A stretch of 57,742 nucleotides of DNA, taken from the NCBI GenBank assembly GCA_023450835.1, contig JAEXGM010000036.1, positions 1-57,742 of the forward strand, read 5' to 3'. Source of the stretch: Bacillota bacterium (GTDB lineage: Bacteria > Bacillota > Clostridia > Lachnospirales > Lachnospiraceae). The translations under genes and the position numbers were made by a program. Shown here in pieces: positions 41,170 to 49,633 of the stretch (the first letter of the stretch is position 1; the number at the start of each line of letters is the position of its first letter). The notes under the pieces are model-generated. The model had not been told where the DNA came from. It did not search any database and worked only from the letters and a program-made list of their open reading frames with translations.

Positions 41170-42491
41170 TATAACTCACCCTCCTTGTAGGATTTGGTTC
41201 TCCTGAACTGGAATATAGCAAAGGGAGCCAGCACAACAAAAATCATGATTGCAAGTACGGAAGCATAATTGTACTTCATTAAATCCACTGTCAGTCCGTA
41301 TATCCAGGTAACGAGAATATCCGTTCCGCCGGCGCTGGTTATGGTGGAATCTCTTACCACCGGGTCTCCGCCTGTTAAGAAGAAAATAGCACCGAAATTA
41401 TTGATGTTATGGGTAAAAGACATGATAATCAAAGGCATCGTCTGGTAAAGCACCAAAGGCAGAGTTATTCTTCTGAATATCTGGAATTTATTTGCCCCGT
41501 CAATTCTGGCTGCTTCAAATACGTCCGTTGAAATAGCTGTCATAGTACCCATAACCAGAAGCATAAAATAAGGGAAACCTGCCCAAAGGTTAATAACTAC
41601 GGTTGTGAATTTGGCCAGCCACTCATTGCTTAGCCACGGAATGGGTGATGATATGATTCCCAAACTGGTTAAGGTCCTGTTAATTGTTCCAAAGCTTCCG
41701 TTCAACAGGTTCTGCCATACCAGCATGCTGACAACAGAAGGGACCGCATAAGGGAGAATGAAGATTCCCTGGAAGAGAGGAGCTATTTTTAATTTGCTCT
41801 CATGCAGAATCACTGCCATTAACATTCCGCCGAAATAACAGGTTACCGTCGCTAAAGCTCCCCAGCAAAGAGTCCATAGAGCCACTCTTCCAAGTGCTGT
41901 GGTCCAGGTAGCATTTCCGCCGAACAAAGTGGCAAAATTGGAAAAGCCGACCCAATCTACGGTATTATTAGGGGGAAGGTGCTTGGGAGATGAGTAGTTG
42001 GTAAAAGCCACACAGGCCGAAAAGACTAACGGAACTACAACAAAGAAAACAACCAGCAGGACCGCCGGCGCAAGTCCGAATATGGGAAAAGATCTGCCTA
42101 AAAGGCCGTTCATGGATTCCCTTCCGCCCTTGAATTTACCGTCCAGGCAATAATCCTTATACTCTGAAAGAGCGCTGCGGACAGAAATGATATAAAACAC
42201 AAGAAATAAGCATAAGCATGCCAATACCATAACTCCGTCAATGAGCATAAAGATAGAATTATCCCTCTGCTTTACCGGAAGATTCGGCTGAGGACTGCCA
42301 AGGGTAATAAGTTTAATAATCTTTGATATCCAAAAGGGGGACAGTACCAGCATGACTATTTCAATTGCTGCATATAAAAGGCCTTTCAAATATTGTTTTA
42401 AATACAGAAGGTGTCCCAGGCCCATAAAGATACAGGAGGCAATAGCAATTTTCTTTTTAGAGGAACCGTCTGCCTTTATTTTAAATTCCAT
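41169..42491 (-). CDS. ganP: Galacto-oligosaccharide ABC permease, MalF type
   Basis: Permease of 440 aa with about eight membrane helices. The first 110 residues carry two extra helices (KIAIASCIFMGLGHLLYLKQ, then SIFMLIDGVMVLACLCLFLV) like MalF/GanP. The EAA loop is EAARIDGANKFQIFRRITLP. It lies 79 nt downstream of the binding-protein gene, past an attenuating hairpin, so its level is probably lower than that of the binding protein. The substrate is inferred from GH53 and GH35 neighbours. Confidence 0.9.
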   Translation of the reverse strand: MEFKIKADGSSKKKIAIASCIFMGLGHLLYLKQYLKGLLYAAIEIVMLVLSPFWISKIIKLITLGSPQPNLPVKQRDNSIFMLIDGVMVLACLCLFLVFYIISVRSALSEYKDYCLDGKFKGGRESMNGLLGRSFPIFGLAPAVLLVVFFVVVPLVFSACVAFTNYSSPKHLPPNNTVDWVGFSNFATLFGGNATWTTALGRVALWTLCWGALATVTCYFGGMLMAVILHESKLKIAPLFQGIFILPYAVPSVVSMLVWQNLLNGSFGTINRTLTSLGIISSPIPWLSNEWLAKFTTVVINLWAGFPYFMLLVMGTMTAISTDVFEAARIDGANKFQIFRRITLPLVLYQTMPLIIMSFTHNINNFGAIFFLTGGDPVVRDSTITSAGGTDILVTWIYGLTVDLMKYNYASVLAIMIFVVLAPFAIFQFRRTKSYKEGEL

Positions 42492-42520
42492 AATCTCACC
42501 AGTCTTTCCTGAAATAATAA

Positions 42521-42560
42521 GGGGCTGACCAAACTATAAATTTCCTGTTTTATCAGCCCC
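42521..42560 (-). terminator. Intra-operon hairpin between binding protein and permeases
   Basis: GGGGCTGA pairs with TCAGCCCC around a 24-nt loop; on the minus strand TTATTATTT follows. Position after the binding-protein gene fits partial termination, giving excess binding protein over permeases. Confidence 0.65.
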
Positions 42561-42570
42561 ATAAAATCAA

Positions 42571-43869
42571 TTATTGTCCTAAAATAGTAGAATTCGCTGC
42601 ATCTAATTCTTTCTTAATATCAGCTCCATCCCAAATATTAGCACTGGCTGCATTCATAGCATCCCAGAAAGCACCCATCTGCGGAATGGAAGGCATAGGG
42701 AAGGCATATTCAAGCTGCTTGGAGAAACCTGCAATGTAAGGACTGTCAACAGTGATATTAGTGGAAGGCAGGGAGCCGGTTAACTGGAATCTTAATTTTT
42801 GCATATCATCTGTTAAAAGGAACTTAGCAAAAGCTGCTGCTTCTGCCGGATGCTCGGAATAAGCGGATACAAACATCGCTCTTGTACCGGAGAAGGAAGC
42901 GGATGGTGTGCTGTCGCCGGGAAGACTTGGAAGGGGTGCTACGCCAAAATCAATTCCCTGGCTCTGGAAGTTGGAAACATTCCATAAACCGGTGATATAA
43001 AGAGCTGCTTTTCCGCTGGCAAAAGCAGAATCACAAGTAGCGGTAGCAAGGTCAGCCGCAGGAACATCAAGGATGGAGCGCAGTCCCTGGAAGAATTCCA
43101 TTCCCTTAATAGAAGCATCCGAATTAATATTGGTGTTGGTAGTATCTGTTCCCTCCGGTCCAAATAAGCGGTTGTTATCACTGGTCGTAAAGATAATGGT
43201 GTAATAGCCGTTTCCTACATCCATCATGAATCCGTATTTACCGGAATTATTCTTATTGAAATCAGCAGCAAAGGTCTTTAAGTCATCCCAGGTCGTAGGA
43301 ACCTTATCTTCGGAAATTAACGCTTTATTATAGAATAAAGCATAGGTTTCTGCTGATACAGGGTATCCATACATTGTTCCGTCATATGTAAGGGCAGTGC
43401 TGGTAGCTCCTAATACTTCTGATTTTACAGTATCAGCATCCTCGGTAGCAAGAACATGGCCGCCTGATACCAGCTCACCTAACTTATCATGAGGTGCTGC
43501 AAAAAGGTCAGGTCCTACGCCAGCAGGGCCGTCCAGTGCTATCTGAGTAGAGGAATCACCTAATTCTACATTTACATATTCAATGGTTATATTAGGATAC
43601 TGCTTTGTAAAGGCTTCTCCTGCCTGTTTGATGAATTCATCCGGTCCGCCGGTGGATTCCCAAACCTTTAAAGTAATAGGATCTTTGGTAAGTTCTGTGC
43701 CCGCCTCAGGGGTAGCTGTCTCTGTGGGTGTTGCTTCACTTGCTGTTTCTGTCGGTGCAGCAGTCGTCTCATTGCTGCTGTTCGTATTGTTTGTTTTGGA
43801 ACTGCAGCCTGCCAGCAGAGTTCCTGTCATAAGTACCGCCATTAATAAGGCTAATGATTTTTTCTTCAT
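42571..43869 (-). CDS. ganS: Sugar-binding lipoprotein of the galactan importer
   Basis: Extracellular lipoprotein of 432 aa. The signal peptide ends in the lipobox LLAGC, with Cys22 as the lipid site, followed by a Thr/Ser/Glu linker (about 45 aa). The rest is a MalE-like two-domain binding protein (KVWESTGGPDEFIKQAGEAF, DLFAAPHDKLGELV, YGYPVSAETYALFYNK). GGAGGAGAAG precedes the ATG. It is first in the permease operon and directly downstream of the LacI gene (71 nt). Confidence 0.92.
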   Translation of the reverse strand: MKKKSLALLMAVLMTGTLLAGCSSKTNNTNSSNETTAAPTETASEATPTETATPEAGTELTKDPITLKVWESTGGPDEFIKQAGEAFTKQYPNITIEYVNVELGDSSTQIALDGPAGVGPDLFAAPHDKLGELVSGGHVLATEDADTVKSEVLGATSTALTYDGTMYGYPVSAETYALFYNKALISEDKVPTTWDDLKTFAADFNKNNSGKYGFMMDVGNGYYTIIFTTSDNNRLFGPEGTDTTNTNINSDASIKGMEFFQGLRSILDVPAADLATATCDSAFASGKAALYITGLWNVSNFQSQGIDFGVAPLPSLPGDSTPSASFSGTRAMFVSAYSEHPAEAAAFAKFLLTDDMQKLRFQLTGSLPSTNITVDSPYIAGFSKQLEYAFPMPSIPQMGAFWDAMNAASANIWDGADIKKELDAANSTILGQ

Positions 43870-43940
43870 ATCTTCTCCTCCTAAACACATTATATGGTTT
43901 TAAAAATGCATAGCATTTTACAAACTTCTCAATTGGTTGA

Positions 43941-44960
43941 TTATTTGGTAGACTTTCTTAAGAGAATCTCATAATTTACAAGAGTCTTATTGCTCTCGTC
44001 TTCACCGGATATCATCCTTACCAGTTTGCCTGCCGCTGTTTTCCCCAATTCATCGACGTTAATATTAATTGCCGTAATCGGCGGATTGTGGCTTTCCAGA
44101 TGGGAATTGTTATAAAAGGATGCCACCTTAACATCTCCCGGTATGGAGCAGCCTGCTTCTTCCAGCTTTGTAAGCACCCTGGAGCATATCAAATCATCGG
44201 AACACACAATGCAATCTACTTTTCTCTCCATAGCTGATTTCACTGCCTGGTCAATCAGCATGTTATTGATTACATCCAGATATATAAGGCTCTCATCTAT
44301 CAGCAGTCCTCTGTCCTTAAAGGCTTTCAGATATCCTTCATAGCGGCTCCTGTTAACGATATGGTTCTGGTTGCCTGCTATAAAGGCCAGAGAATTGCAG
44401 CCTGTCATTAAAAGGATGGAAGTTAATTCACAGCAGGCGGCTATGTGATCACTGTCTATCTGTACTATATCTTCCTTTTCAGAAGAACCGATTACCACAA
44501 AGGGCATCTTGGTTTCTTTTAAGAAAGCAGCCGGTAAATCGTTGACCAATGCTCTGGTAAGTACCAGTCCATCCACCTTTTGGTTCTGTATCAGCTTCTT
44601 TAAAAAGGTAATATCATCTTCTTTCACCGTAGTGACTACTACATCGTAATCCATCTCCGCAGCAGCCTCACAAATACCCATTAAACATCCCTGGAAAAAC
44701 GGAATCTCAGACAGATTAGCATCTGCCGGGAGAACCACCCCGATATTATAGGTTTTTGACTGTGCCAAGCCCTTGGCAACTACATTGGGTTTATAATCAT
44801 GAGCTCGTATAAATTCCATTACTTTGGCTCTGGTTTCTTCTCCTATTCTGCCTTTTCCTGAGATTGCTCTGGATATAGTTGTCTTTGAGAGCCCTAATTC
44901 TTCAGCAATATCACCAATCGTAAGGCTTTTATCACTGAATACTTTATCATTATGTTCCAT
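43941..44960 (-). CDS. LacI-family repressor of the galactan operon
   Basis: A 339-aa repressor. Residues 12-60 are the LacI headpiece (LTIGDIAEELGLSKTTISRA, ISGKGRIGEETRAKV) with hinge YKPNVVAKGLAQSKT. Residues 65-339 form the sugar-binding core (GVVLPADANLSEIPFFQGC, FAIGSSEKEDIVQIDSDHI-like region, VKVASFYNNSHLESHNPPIT). AGGAG precedes the ATG. It heads the operon and has the perfect palindrome GATTGCGCAATC just before the ribosome site. Probably repressed until galactobiose or similar binds, by analogy with GanR. Confidence 0.92.
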   Translation of the reverse strand: MEHNDKVFSDKSLTIGDIAEELGLSKTTISRAISGKGRIGEETRAKVMEFIRAHDYKPNVVAKGLAQSKTYNIGVVLPADANLSEIPFFQGCLMGICEAAAEMDYDVVVTTVKEDDITFLKKLIQNQKVDGLVLTRALVNDLPAAFLKETKMPFVVIGSSEKEDIVQIDSDHIAACCELTSILLMTGCNSLAFIAGNQNHIVNRSRYEGYLKAFKDRGLLIDESLIYLDVINNMLIDQAVKSAMERKVDCIVCSDDLICSRVLTKLEEAGCSIPGDVKVASFYNNSHLESHNPPITAININVDELGKTAAGKLVRMISGEDESNKTLVNYEILLRKSTK

Positions 44961-44975
44961 CTTTGTACTCCTTTT

Positions 44976-45030
44976 GATTGCGCAATCGGTTGTTCATATA
45001 TAGAATACCATTTCTTTAATATGTTGTCAA
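44976..45030 (-). promoter_or_regulatory. Promoter and operator of the LacI-galactan operon
   Basis: On the minus strand TTGACA (45025-45030), 17-nt spacer, TATTCT (45002-45007), then the perfect 12-bp palindrome GATTGCGCAATC (44976-44987) downstream of the start site, a fitting repressor position. Confidence 0.75.
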
Positions 45031-45166
45031 TGTATATATTTTGATATTATTAAAATTTATTTTTATATATATTATCTAACTCAAAAAATACATTTCTTAA
45101 ACTAATTCTGTTTCTTTAATATTTTAACTAATATTTATCCTATAGCAATATATTTTTAGTACATTG

Positions 45167-45184
45167 TTGCGCAAGCGTTTGCGC
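45167..45184. promoter_or_regulatory. Upstream LacI-type palindrome
   Basis: GCGCAA-GCGT-TTGCGC is an inverted repeat with a central CG, as in LacI-family operators. It shares TTGCGCAA with the proximal site about 190 bp away, so a repression loop is possible. Confidence 0.5.
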
Positions 45185-45283
45185 GGCAATACAAAAAGAT
45201 AGGCTTATCACTATGCTCTCTGCATTAAATGCCGGAAAAGACATGTGAAAAGCCTTTTATCTGCTCGTTATCATAATATATAT

Positions 45284-45724
45284 CTATATAAATTTCTTGC
45301 ATTCATTAATATTATTTTCTTCAAATTTCAAGAGCCGTTGTCCCAATTGCGCAATATTTTCACGAGCTCCCTGGTATTTACGATTATTCTTAATAATATC
45401 AATTACTCCCATGGTACTGCCCTGCATCAACATTTCCGATATATGGGAGGCCGACTTATCCGTCAGCGTCTTAACATTAATCATAATATACGCCGATACC
45501 TTCTGATACAGGCTAATGTCCTTTTCTTCCTGTCCATTCTCTTTTAGAAGTTTTTCCGCTTCTTTTTCGATTGCTTCATATTCTTTATATTGGGAATTTA
45601 ATACTTCAAGAAATTCCTTTTCTTTTGCGATATCCAAAAGCTGTCCGATGGTTTCCGTTCCCATTTTCGCATTCTGATAGATATAATTCAGATACTCTGC
45701 ATTTGCATCCATAGTAATAACCAT
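45284..45724 (-). CDS. Helical-bundle protein of unknown function (ferritin-like)
   Basis: Helical protein of about 146 aa. Segments NAEYLNYIYQNAKMGTETIG, EYEAIEKEAEKLLKE and SEMLMQGSTMGVIDIIKNNR followed by LLKFEENNINECKKFI resemble a ferritin-like four-helix bundle seen in unnamed Lachnospiraceae proteins, but metal ligands are not evident. The frame is open to 45763; the start chosen follows GGGAAAGGAC and lies in degenerate repeat copy E, with two possible Met starts (MVITMDANAEY). Last gene after the kdp operon, probably separate. Confidence 0.7.
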   Translation of the reverse strand: MVITMDANAEYLNYIYQNAKMGTETIGQLLDIAKEKEFLEVLNSQYKEYEAIEKEAEKLLKENGQEEKDISLYQKVSAYIMINVKTLTDKSASHISEMLMQGSTMGVIDIIKNNRKYQGARENIAQLGQRLLKFEENNINECKKFI

Positions 45725-45811
45725 GTCCTTTCCCGTTCCTGCAAACAAAGACCGCAGGCACAAATCCGACTATTAAAAATACAATATTTTTAATATCTGT
45801 TAATTCTCATG
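45711..45811 (-). repeat. X-Z-Y modular repeat, degenerate copy E
   Basis: On the minus strand a Z-like CATGAGAATTA with AT-rich pair ATTAAAAATA/TATTTTTAAT, then TTTGTGCCTGCG as in module Y but without the conserved loop end, then TTTGCAGGAACGGGAAAGG and ATGG. The tail forms the start of the ferritin-like gene. Confidence 0.5.
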
Positions 45812-45829
45812 GTTTTATACTTAGTAAAG

Positions 45830-45945
45830 ATACAAACTTGTTTATGAATTTCGTACGATCATTCCTTCTCCAATACGCCTTAAGTCCGCGCCGAGGATTT
45901 CGCAGGTGCGGACTTGTCTATGAATTATGCTTTCCAATAATTCAT
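45830..45945 (-). repeat. X-Z-Y modular repeat, copy D plus partial second unit
   Basis: Minus-strand order: Z (ATGAATTAT/ATAATTCAT, overlapping the KdpE stop), Y (AAGTCCGCAC, loop CTGCGAAATCCTCG, GCGCGGACTT), tail GGCGTATTGGAGAAGGAATG, then TTCATAAACAAGTTTGTATC, which is the beginning of another Y unit that breaks off. Confidence 0.75.
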
Positions 45946-46635
45946 ATTATCCGCCATACGGTATCCGACGCCCATTTCCGTGAGGATATACTGGGGTTCT
46001 CCAGGATTTTTTTCGATCTTTCTGCGGATATTTGCCATGTTCACCCTGAGTGTGCGGCTTTCATTGGCATATGGCCCCCAGATTTCCTTTATAATATAAT
46101 CATGGGTCAGCACCTTTCCCGGATGCCTCATGAGCAATGCCATAATCTTATATTCAATGGGAGTCAGATGAACACGTTCTCCGGCCATTGAAACAATTCT
46201 TTTATCAAAGTCGATTTCCAATTCTCCGATTGTAACAATCGTTTCCTGCCTTTCTTCCCCTTCTCCTCTTCGAACACCATGCCGCAGTGCAGTCCGGATA
46301 CGTGCAAGAAGCTCCGAAGTACCAAAAGGCTTTACAATATAATCATCCGCTTCCATGTCAAGGGCTTCTACTTTTTCACGTTCATAGCCTCTGGCCGATA
46401 CCACAACCACAGGAACCTTTGACCACATACGGATATTCTTAAGGACTTCAAGGCCATCCATATCCGGAAGTCCCAAATCCAGCAGGATCAGATCAGGAAT
46501 ATGAGAGGCATTCATCTGTATCGCCTCCTTGCCTCCGGTACTTCTGATTACCTTGTAACCATTAGCATTTAATACCGCAGAGATGAAATTGCCAATGGTT
46601 TCATCATCTTCTACAATTAAGATTAAAGGTTCCAT
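45925..46635 (-). CDS. kdpE: KdpE response regulator
   Basis: OmpR-type regulator of 236 aa. The receiver has LILIVEDDE, phospho-Asp in LILLDLGLPDMDG, VVVSARG and the KPFGTSELLARI lysine. The C-terminal winged helix reads LTPIEYKIMALLMRHPGKVL, then RVNMANIRRKIE. KdpD phosphorylates it to switch on kdpFABC at low potassium. The ATG follows AAAGGAG; a GTG four codons upstream is less likely. The C-terminal residues MNYWKA are encoded by the Z hairpin of repeat D and look like an addition to the normal end. Confidence 0.93.
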   Translation of the reverse strand: MEPLILIVEDDETIGNFISAVLNANGYKVIRSTGGKEAIQMNASHIPDLILLDLGLPDMDGLEVLKNIRMWSKVPVVVVSARGYEREKVEALDMEADDYIVKPFGTSELLARIRTALRHGVRRGEGEERQETIVTIGELEIDFDKRIVSMAGERVHLTPIEYKIMALLMRHPGKVLTHDYIIKEIWGPYANESRTLRVNMANIRRKIEKNPGEPQYILTEMGVGYRMADNMNYWKA

Positions 46636-46659
46636 ATTCCTTTTCACTCCTTTCTTTCA

Positions 46660-49374
46660 TTAAAGGCTATATGTGCTTTTGCTCTCCTCCAGCGGAAGAT
46701 AGAACCGAAAAGCTGCTCCTCCTTCGCTGCGGTTCTCCGCTTCCATTCTGCCATTGTGAGCTTTTATAATGGACATACAGATAGAGAGTCCAATGCCCAT
46801 TCCTCTGGAAGAATCCAAAGGCTTCTCACTGCCTGGCATATAGCTCTCAAAAAGATAGGGAATGTCCTCCTCGGGTATGCCTCTTCCGTTATCCAATACC
46901 TCAAATAACGCCAGTTCCTGCTGCTTTCTCAGATGTATTTCAATGAGTTCTTCTTCATTAGAGTGTTTTATGGCATTTTCCAGGAGATTGATTATGACCT
47001 GTGCAATTAAGGTCCCATCCATAGGTATCTCCAGAAGTTCATCCGGTACCTTCACCAGGATATTTCTTCCCGGATATCTTATCCGGATTCTGCTTACCGC
47101 TTCCGCAATCACTTCTTCTCCGGCTTCCAGTGTCTTTGTTACATTCATGGTACCTTCCTTAATGCGGGTAACCGACAGAAGATTCTCCACCATACGAATC
47201 AGCCATTGGGAATCTTCCTTGATGTTAACCACCAACTGACGGTTAACCTCCGGATTCAAAGTACCTTCATTCTCCAGTATGGCTGAACTGGCTCCTAAAA
47301 TACCTGTAAGAGGAGTCCGCAGGTCATGGGATATAGCTCTTAACAGATTGCTGCGCATCTTCTCCTTCTCTGTTTCTACCAGGATATTTCTCTGTTCATC
47401 ACTTAGCCTCTGGCGTTCCAGTGCCATAGCAACAAGTGGCGAAATCATCCTTAAGAACAGCCTGTTATTATGGTCCAGGTTCCCCCTTTTACAGGAAAGC
47501 CCGATTACCGCCAGTACATTGCCCTGAAACAGAATAGGCTGGTAAAAGGCTCCGGCTCCCATTAGGGTATCTGTTCCGGCTCCGGCTCTTTTTTGATTCA
47601 GAAATACCCAATGGGCCACAGCCGTTTCATCTTCCGAGTTCATAAAGGAAGCATCCTCTTCTTCCTTGGATTGCAGGAAACTCCCTTTCATCTCAGCTTT
47701 TTCATTTATGGTATAAAGTATAACAGACCTGTCAAAAAGTTTCACCGCATAATCCAGGACCAGGGAAACAATATTCTCCGTTCCTCTCGTTGCAAGAAGC
47801 TTTTTGTTGATTTCATACATTACCTCCGTGCGATGCTCTCTTTCAACAGCCAGCCTTGCCTGAGTCTTTATTCTTACTGTCAGGGCACTTGTAATCAAAG
47901 CTACCAGCAGCATGATAGAAAAAGTCAGGGGATATCCGTTGCCAATCGCGTTAAAAGTAAAGTAAGGTTCCGTAAAAAAGAAATTAAAGAGCAGCACACT
48001 GACAACAGAAGCGATAACTCCATAAAAATAGCCTTCTGTGATTCTGGAAATAATCAGAACGGATACGATAAATACCATTATGACATTCTGTTCTCCAAAA
48101 TTAAATTTCTGAAGCCCTTCACAAAGTAAAAGAGCACTCAGAAGGATTCCGGTCATTTTAAACAGGTCGCTTTTCTTAACACTGATGGAAGGTTTTAAGA
48201 AAGTCCTGCCGCCTTTTGGCTTAAATCTTTTTGTTACAGCACTGTCCGGTATAATATGAATCTCTACATTAGGAAGAAGAGAAATCAGCCGGTCTTCAAA
48301 ATCCATCTCAAAAAGACTGCGGACAGTCTTTTTGTTTCTGCTCTTTCCCACCACAATATTGGTAATGCCCGATAGTCTGGCATATTCCGCGATGGTTTGG
48401 GCAATGTCGTGGCCAATGAGAGTGTTTACCTCCGCTCCCAGCTTCTCTGCCAGTTCTACATTTTCCCTGAGTCCCAGTTTCTGCTCCGTACAGGACTCCT
48501 CTTCTTCCACATATACGGCAGTCCAATGGGAATGAAAAGCCTCTGCCGCCCTGGCCGTCCAACGGAGGCACTTTGCAGAGGAAGGAGAAGCACCTATGCA
48601 GACCAGGAACTTGGTATTTGCTACCCTCTCCTGCATAATCCACTCATTCTGATTCTCATTGCTGATACGCTCCGTAGCTTTTCGAAGGGCAATTTCCCTT
48701 AAAACCCGTAGATTCTCAGTAGAAAAGAAATTGTTCAGAGCAGTTTTCGCCCGTTCTTCCCGGTAGACCTTGCCTTCCTTTAAACGGTGCAGCAGCTCAT
48801 CCGGTTCTATATCAATGACCTTTACCATGTCTGCCCGGTCAAATATGTAGTCGGGCACCGTCTCTCTGACAGTTACTTTCGTGACATCTTCCACAACATT
48901 GTTCAGGCTTTCAAGGTGCTGGACATTTACCGTAGTATATACATCAATGCCGGCATTTAAAAGCTCCTCCACATCCTGATAACGCTTCCGGTTCCTGGAA
49001 CCGGCGGCATTGGTATGGGCCAGTTCATCTACCAGGATTAATCCCGGCTTCTTTCTTAAAGCTTCATCCAGGTCAAATTCTCTTAGTTCTATTCCTTTAT
49101 AGAATATGGTCTTTGGCGGCAGCACAGGAAGCCCTTCCAGAAACCGCAGAGTTTCCGGCCGCTCATGGGGTTCTACGTACCCAACAAGCACATCCTCCCC
49201 CAATTGAAATCGCTCCTTCGCTTCATCCAGCATGGCATAGGTCTTCCCTACTCCTGCGGCATATCCAAAGAAAATCTTTAATTTCCCGATATCCCTTTCT
49301 CCCTCATCCCTTATCTTCTCTAAAATCATTTCGGGATTCGGCCGGTAATCCTGATTATCCATACCTATAACCAT
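46660..49374 (-). CDS. kdpD: KdpD sensor histidine kinase
   Basis: Full-length KdpD of 904 aa. Order: KdpD N-terminal ATP-binding domain with GYAAGVGKTYAM (37-48), a universal-stress domain (FLVCIGASPSSAKCLRWTAR), four membrane helices near 400-500, GAF-like region, and kinase core with phospho-His in AISHDLRTPLTG and ATP lid DNGRGIPEED, GMGIGLSIC. It senses potassium or turgor and controls KdpE encoded 12-24 nt downstream. The start region GAGAAAGG-TATGGTTATAGG resembles the repeat-associated start contexts; start at MVIGM or at the Met four codons on. Confidence 0.95.
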   Translation of the reverse strand: MVIGMDNQDYRPNPEMILEKIRDEGERDIGKLKIFFGYAAGVGKTYAMLDEAKERFQLGEDVLVGYVEPHERPETLRFLEGLPVLPPKTIFYKGIELREFDLDEALRKKPGLILVDELAHTNAAGSRNRKRYQDVEELLNAGIDVYTTVNVQHLESLNNVVEDVTKVTVRETVPDYIFDRADMVKVIDIEPDELLHRLKEGKVYREERAKTALNNFFSTENLRVLREIALRKATERISNENQNEWIMQERVANTKFLVCIGASPSSAKCLRWTARAAEAFHSHWTAVYVEEEESCTEQKLGLRENVELAEKLGAEVNTLIGHDIAQTIAEYARLSGITNIVVGKSRNKKTVRSLFEMDFEDRLISLLPNVEIHIIPDSAVTKRFKPKGGRTFLKPSISVKKSDLFKMTGILLSALLLCEGLQKFNFGEQNVIMVFIVSVLIISRITEGYFYGVIASVVSVLLFNFFFTEPYFTFNAIGNGYPLTFSIMLLVALITSALTVRIKTQARLAVEREHRTEVMYEINKKLLATRGTENIVSLVLDYAVKLFDRSVILYTINEKAEMKGSFLQSKEEEDASFMNSEDETAVAHWVFLNQKRAGAGTDTLMGAGAFYQPILFQGNVLAVIGLSCKRGNLDHNNRLFLRMISPLVAMALERQRLSDEQRNILVETEKEKMRSNLLRAISHDLRTPLTGILGASSAILENEGTLNPEVNRQLVVNIKEDSQWLIRMVENLLSVTRIKEGTMNVTKTLEAGEEVIAEAVSRIRIRYPGRNILVKVPDELLEIPMDGTLIAQVIINLLENAIKHSNEEELIEIHLRKQQELALFEVLDNGRGIPEEDIPYLFESYMPGSEKPLDSSRGMGIGLSICMSIIKAHNGRMEAENRSEGGAAFRFYLPLEESKSTYSL

Positions 49375-49633
49375 ACCTTTCTCAAAGTTACGTCAACTAT
49401 TATTTTAAACTTAACATTCCCTCTGTCAATATGCCGCATCCGATTTTCCTGCTCATGTCAACATCATATTAAATATCATTTAACTATTCATGCTCTGTAA
49501 ACAGCTTCATTTTATATACCGTGTACGCAGAGCTCCCATGGTATGCGGCACTTTGTGCCGTTTATGCGCACTCACTTTGTTCGGCGTGGTATAATATCTA
49601 CCGATATTATACCACAGAAGGAATGTTTATACC
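49375..49633. other. 259-bp gap between kdpC and kdpD with hairpins
   Basis: Contains CGGCAC-TTT-GTGCCG and a 10-bp hairpin GGTATAATAT/ATATTATACC (49588-49613) directly after the kdpC stop. It probably terminates or processes the kdpFABC message before kdpD. No gene seen. Confidence 0.6.

Larger units (their letters stand above)
44961..45283. other. 323-bp intergenic region upstream of the LacI gene
   Basis: Holds the LacI promoter and operators (below) and a hairpin at 45197-45262 (AGATAGGCTTATCAC with GTGAAAAGCCTTTTATCT) that probably terminates the 45284-45763 gene. No gene seen. Confidence 0.65.

Noticed and set aside
45167..45184. Catabolite-response (cre) site
   Set aside because: The spacing of TG and CG does not fit the cre consensus; a LacI-type inverted repeat fits better.
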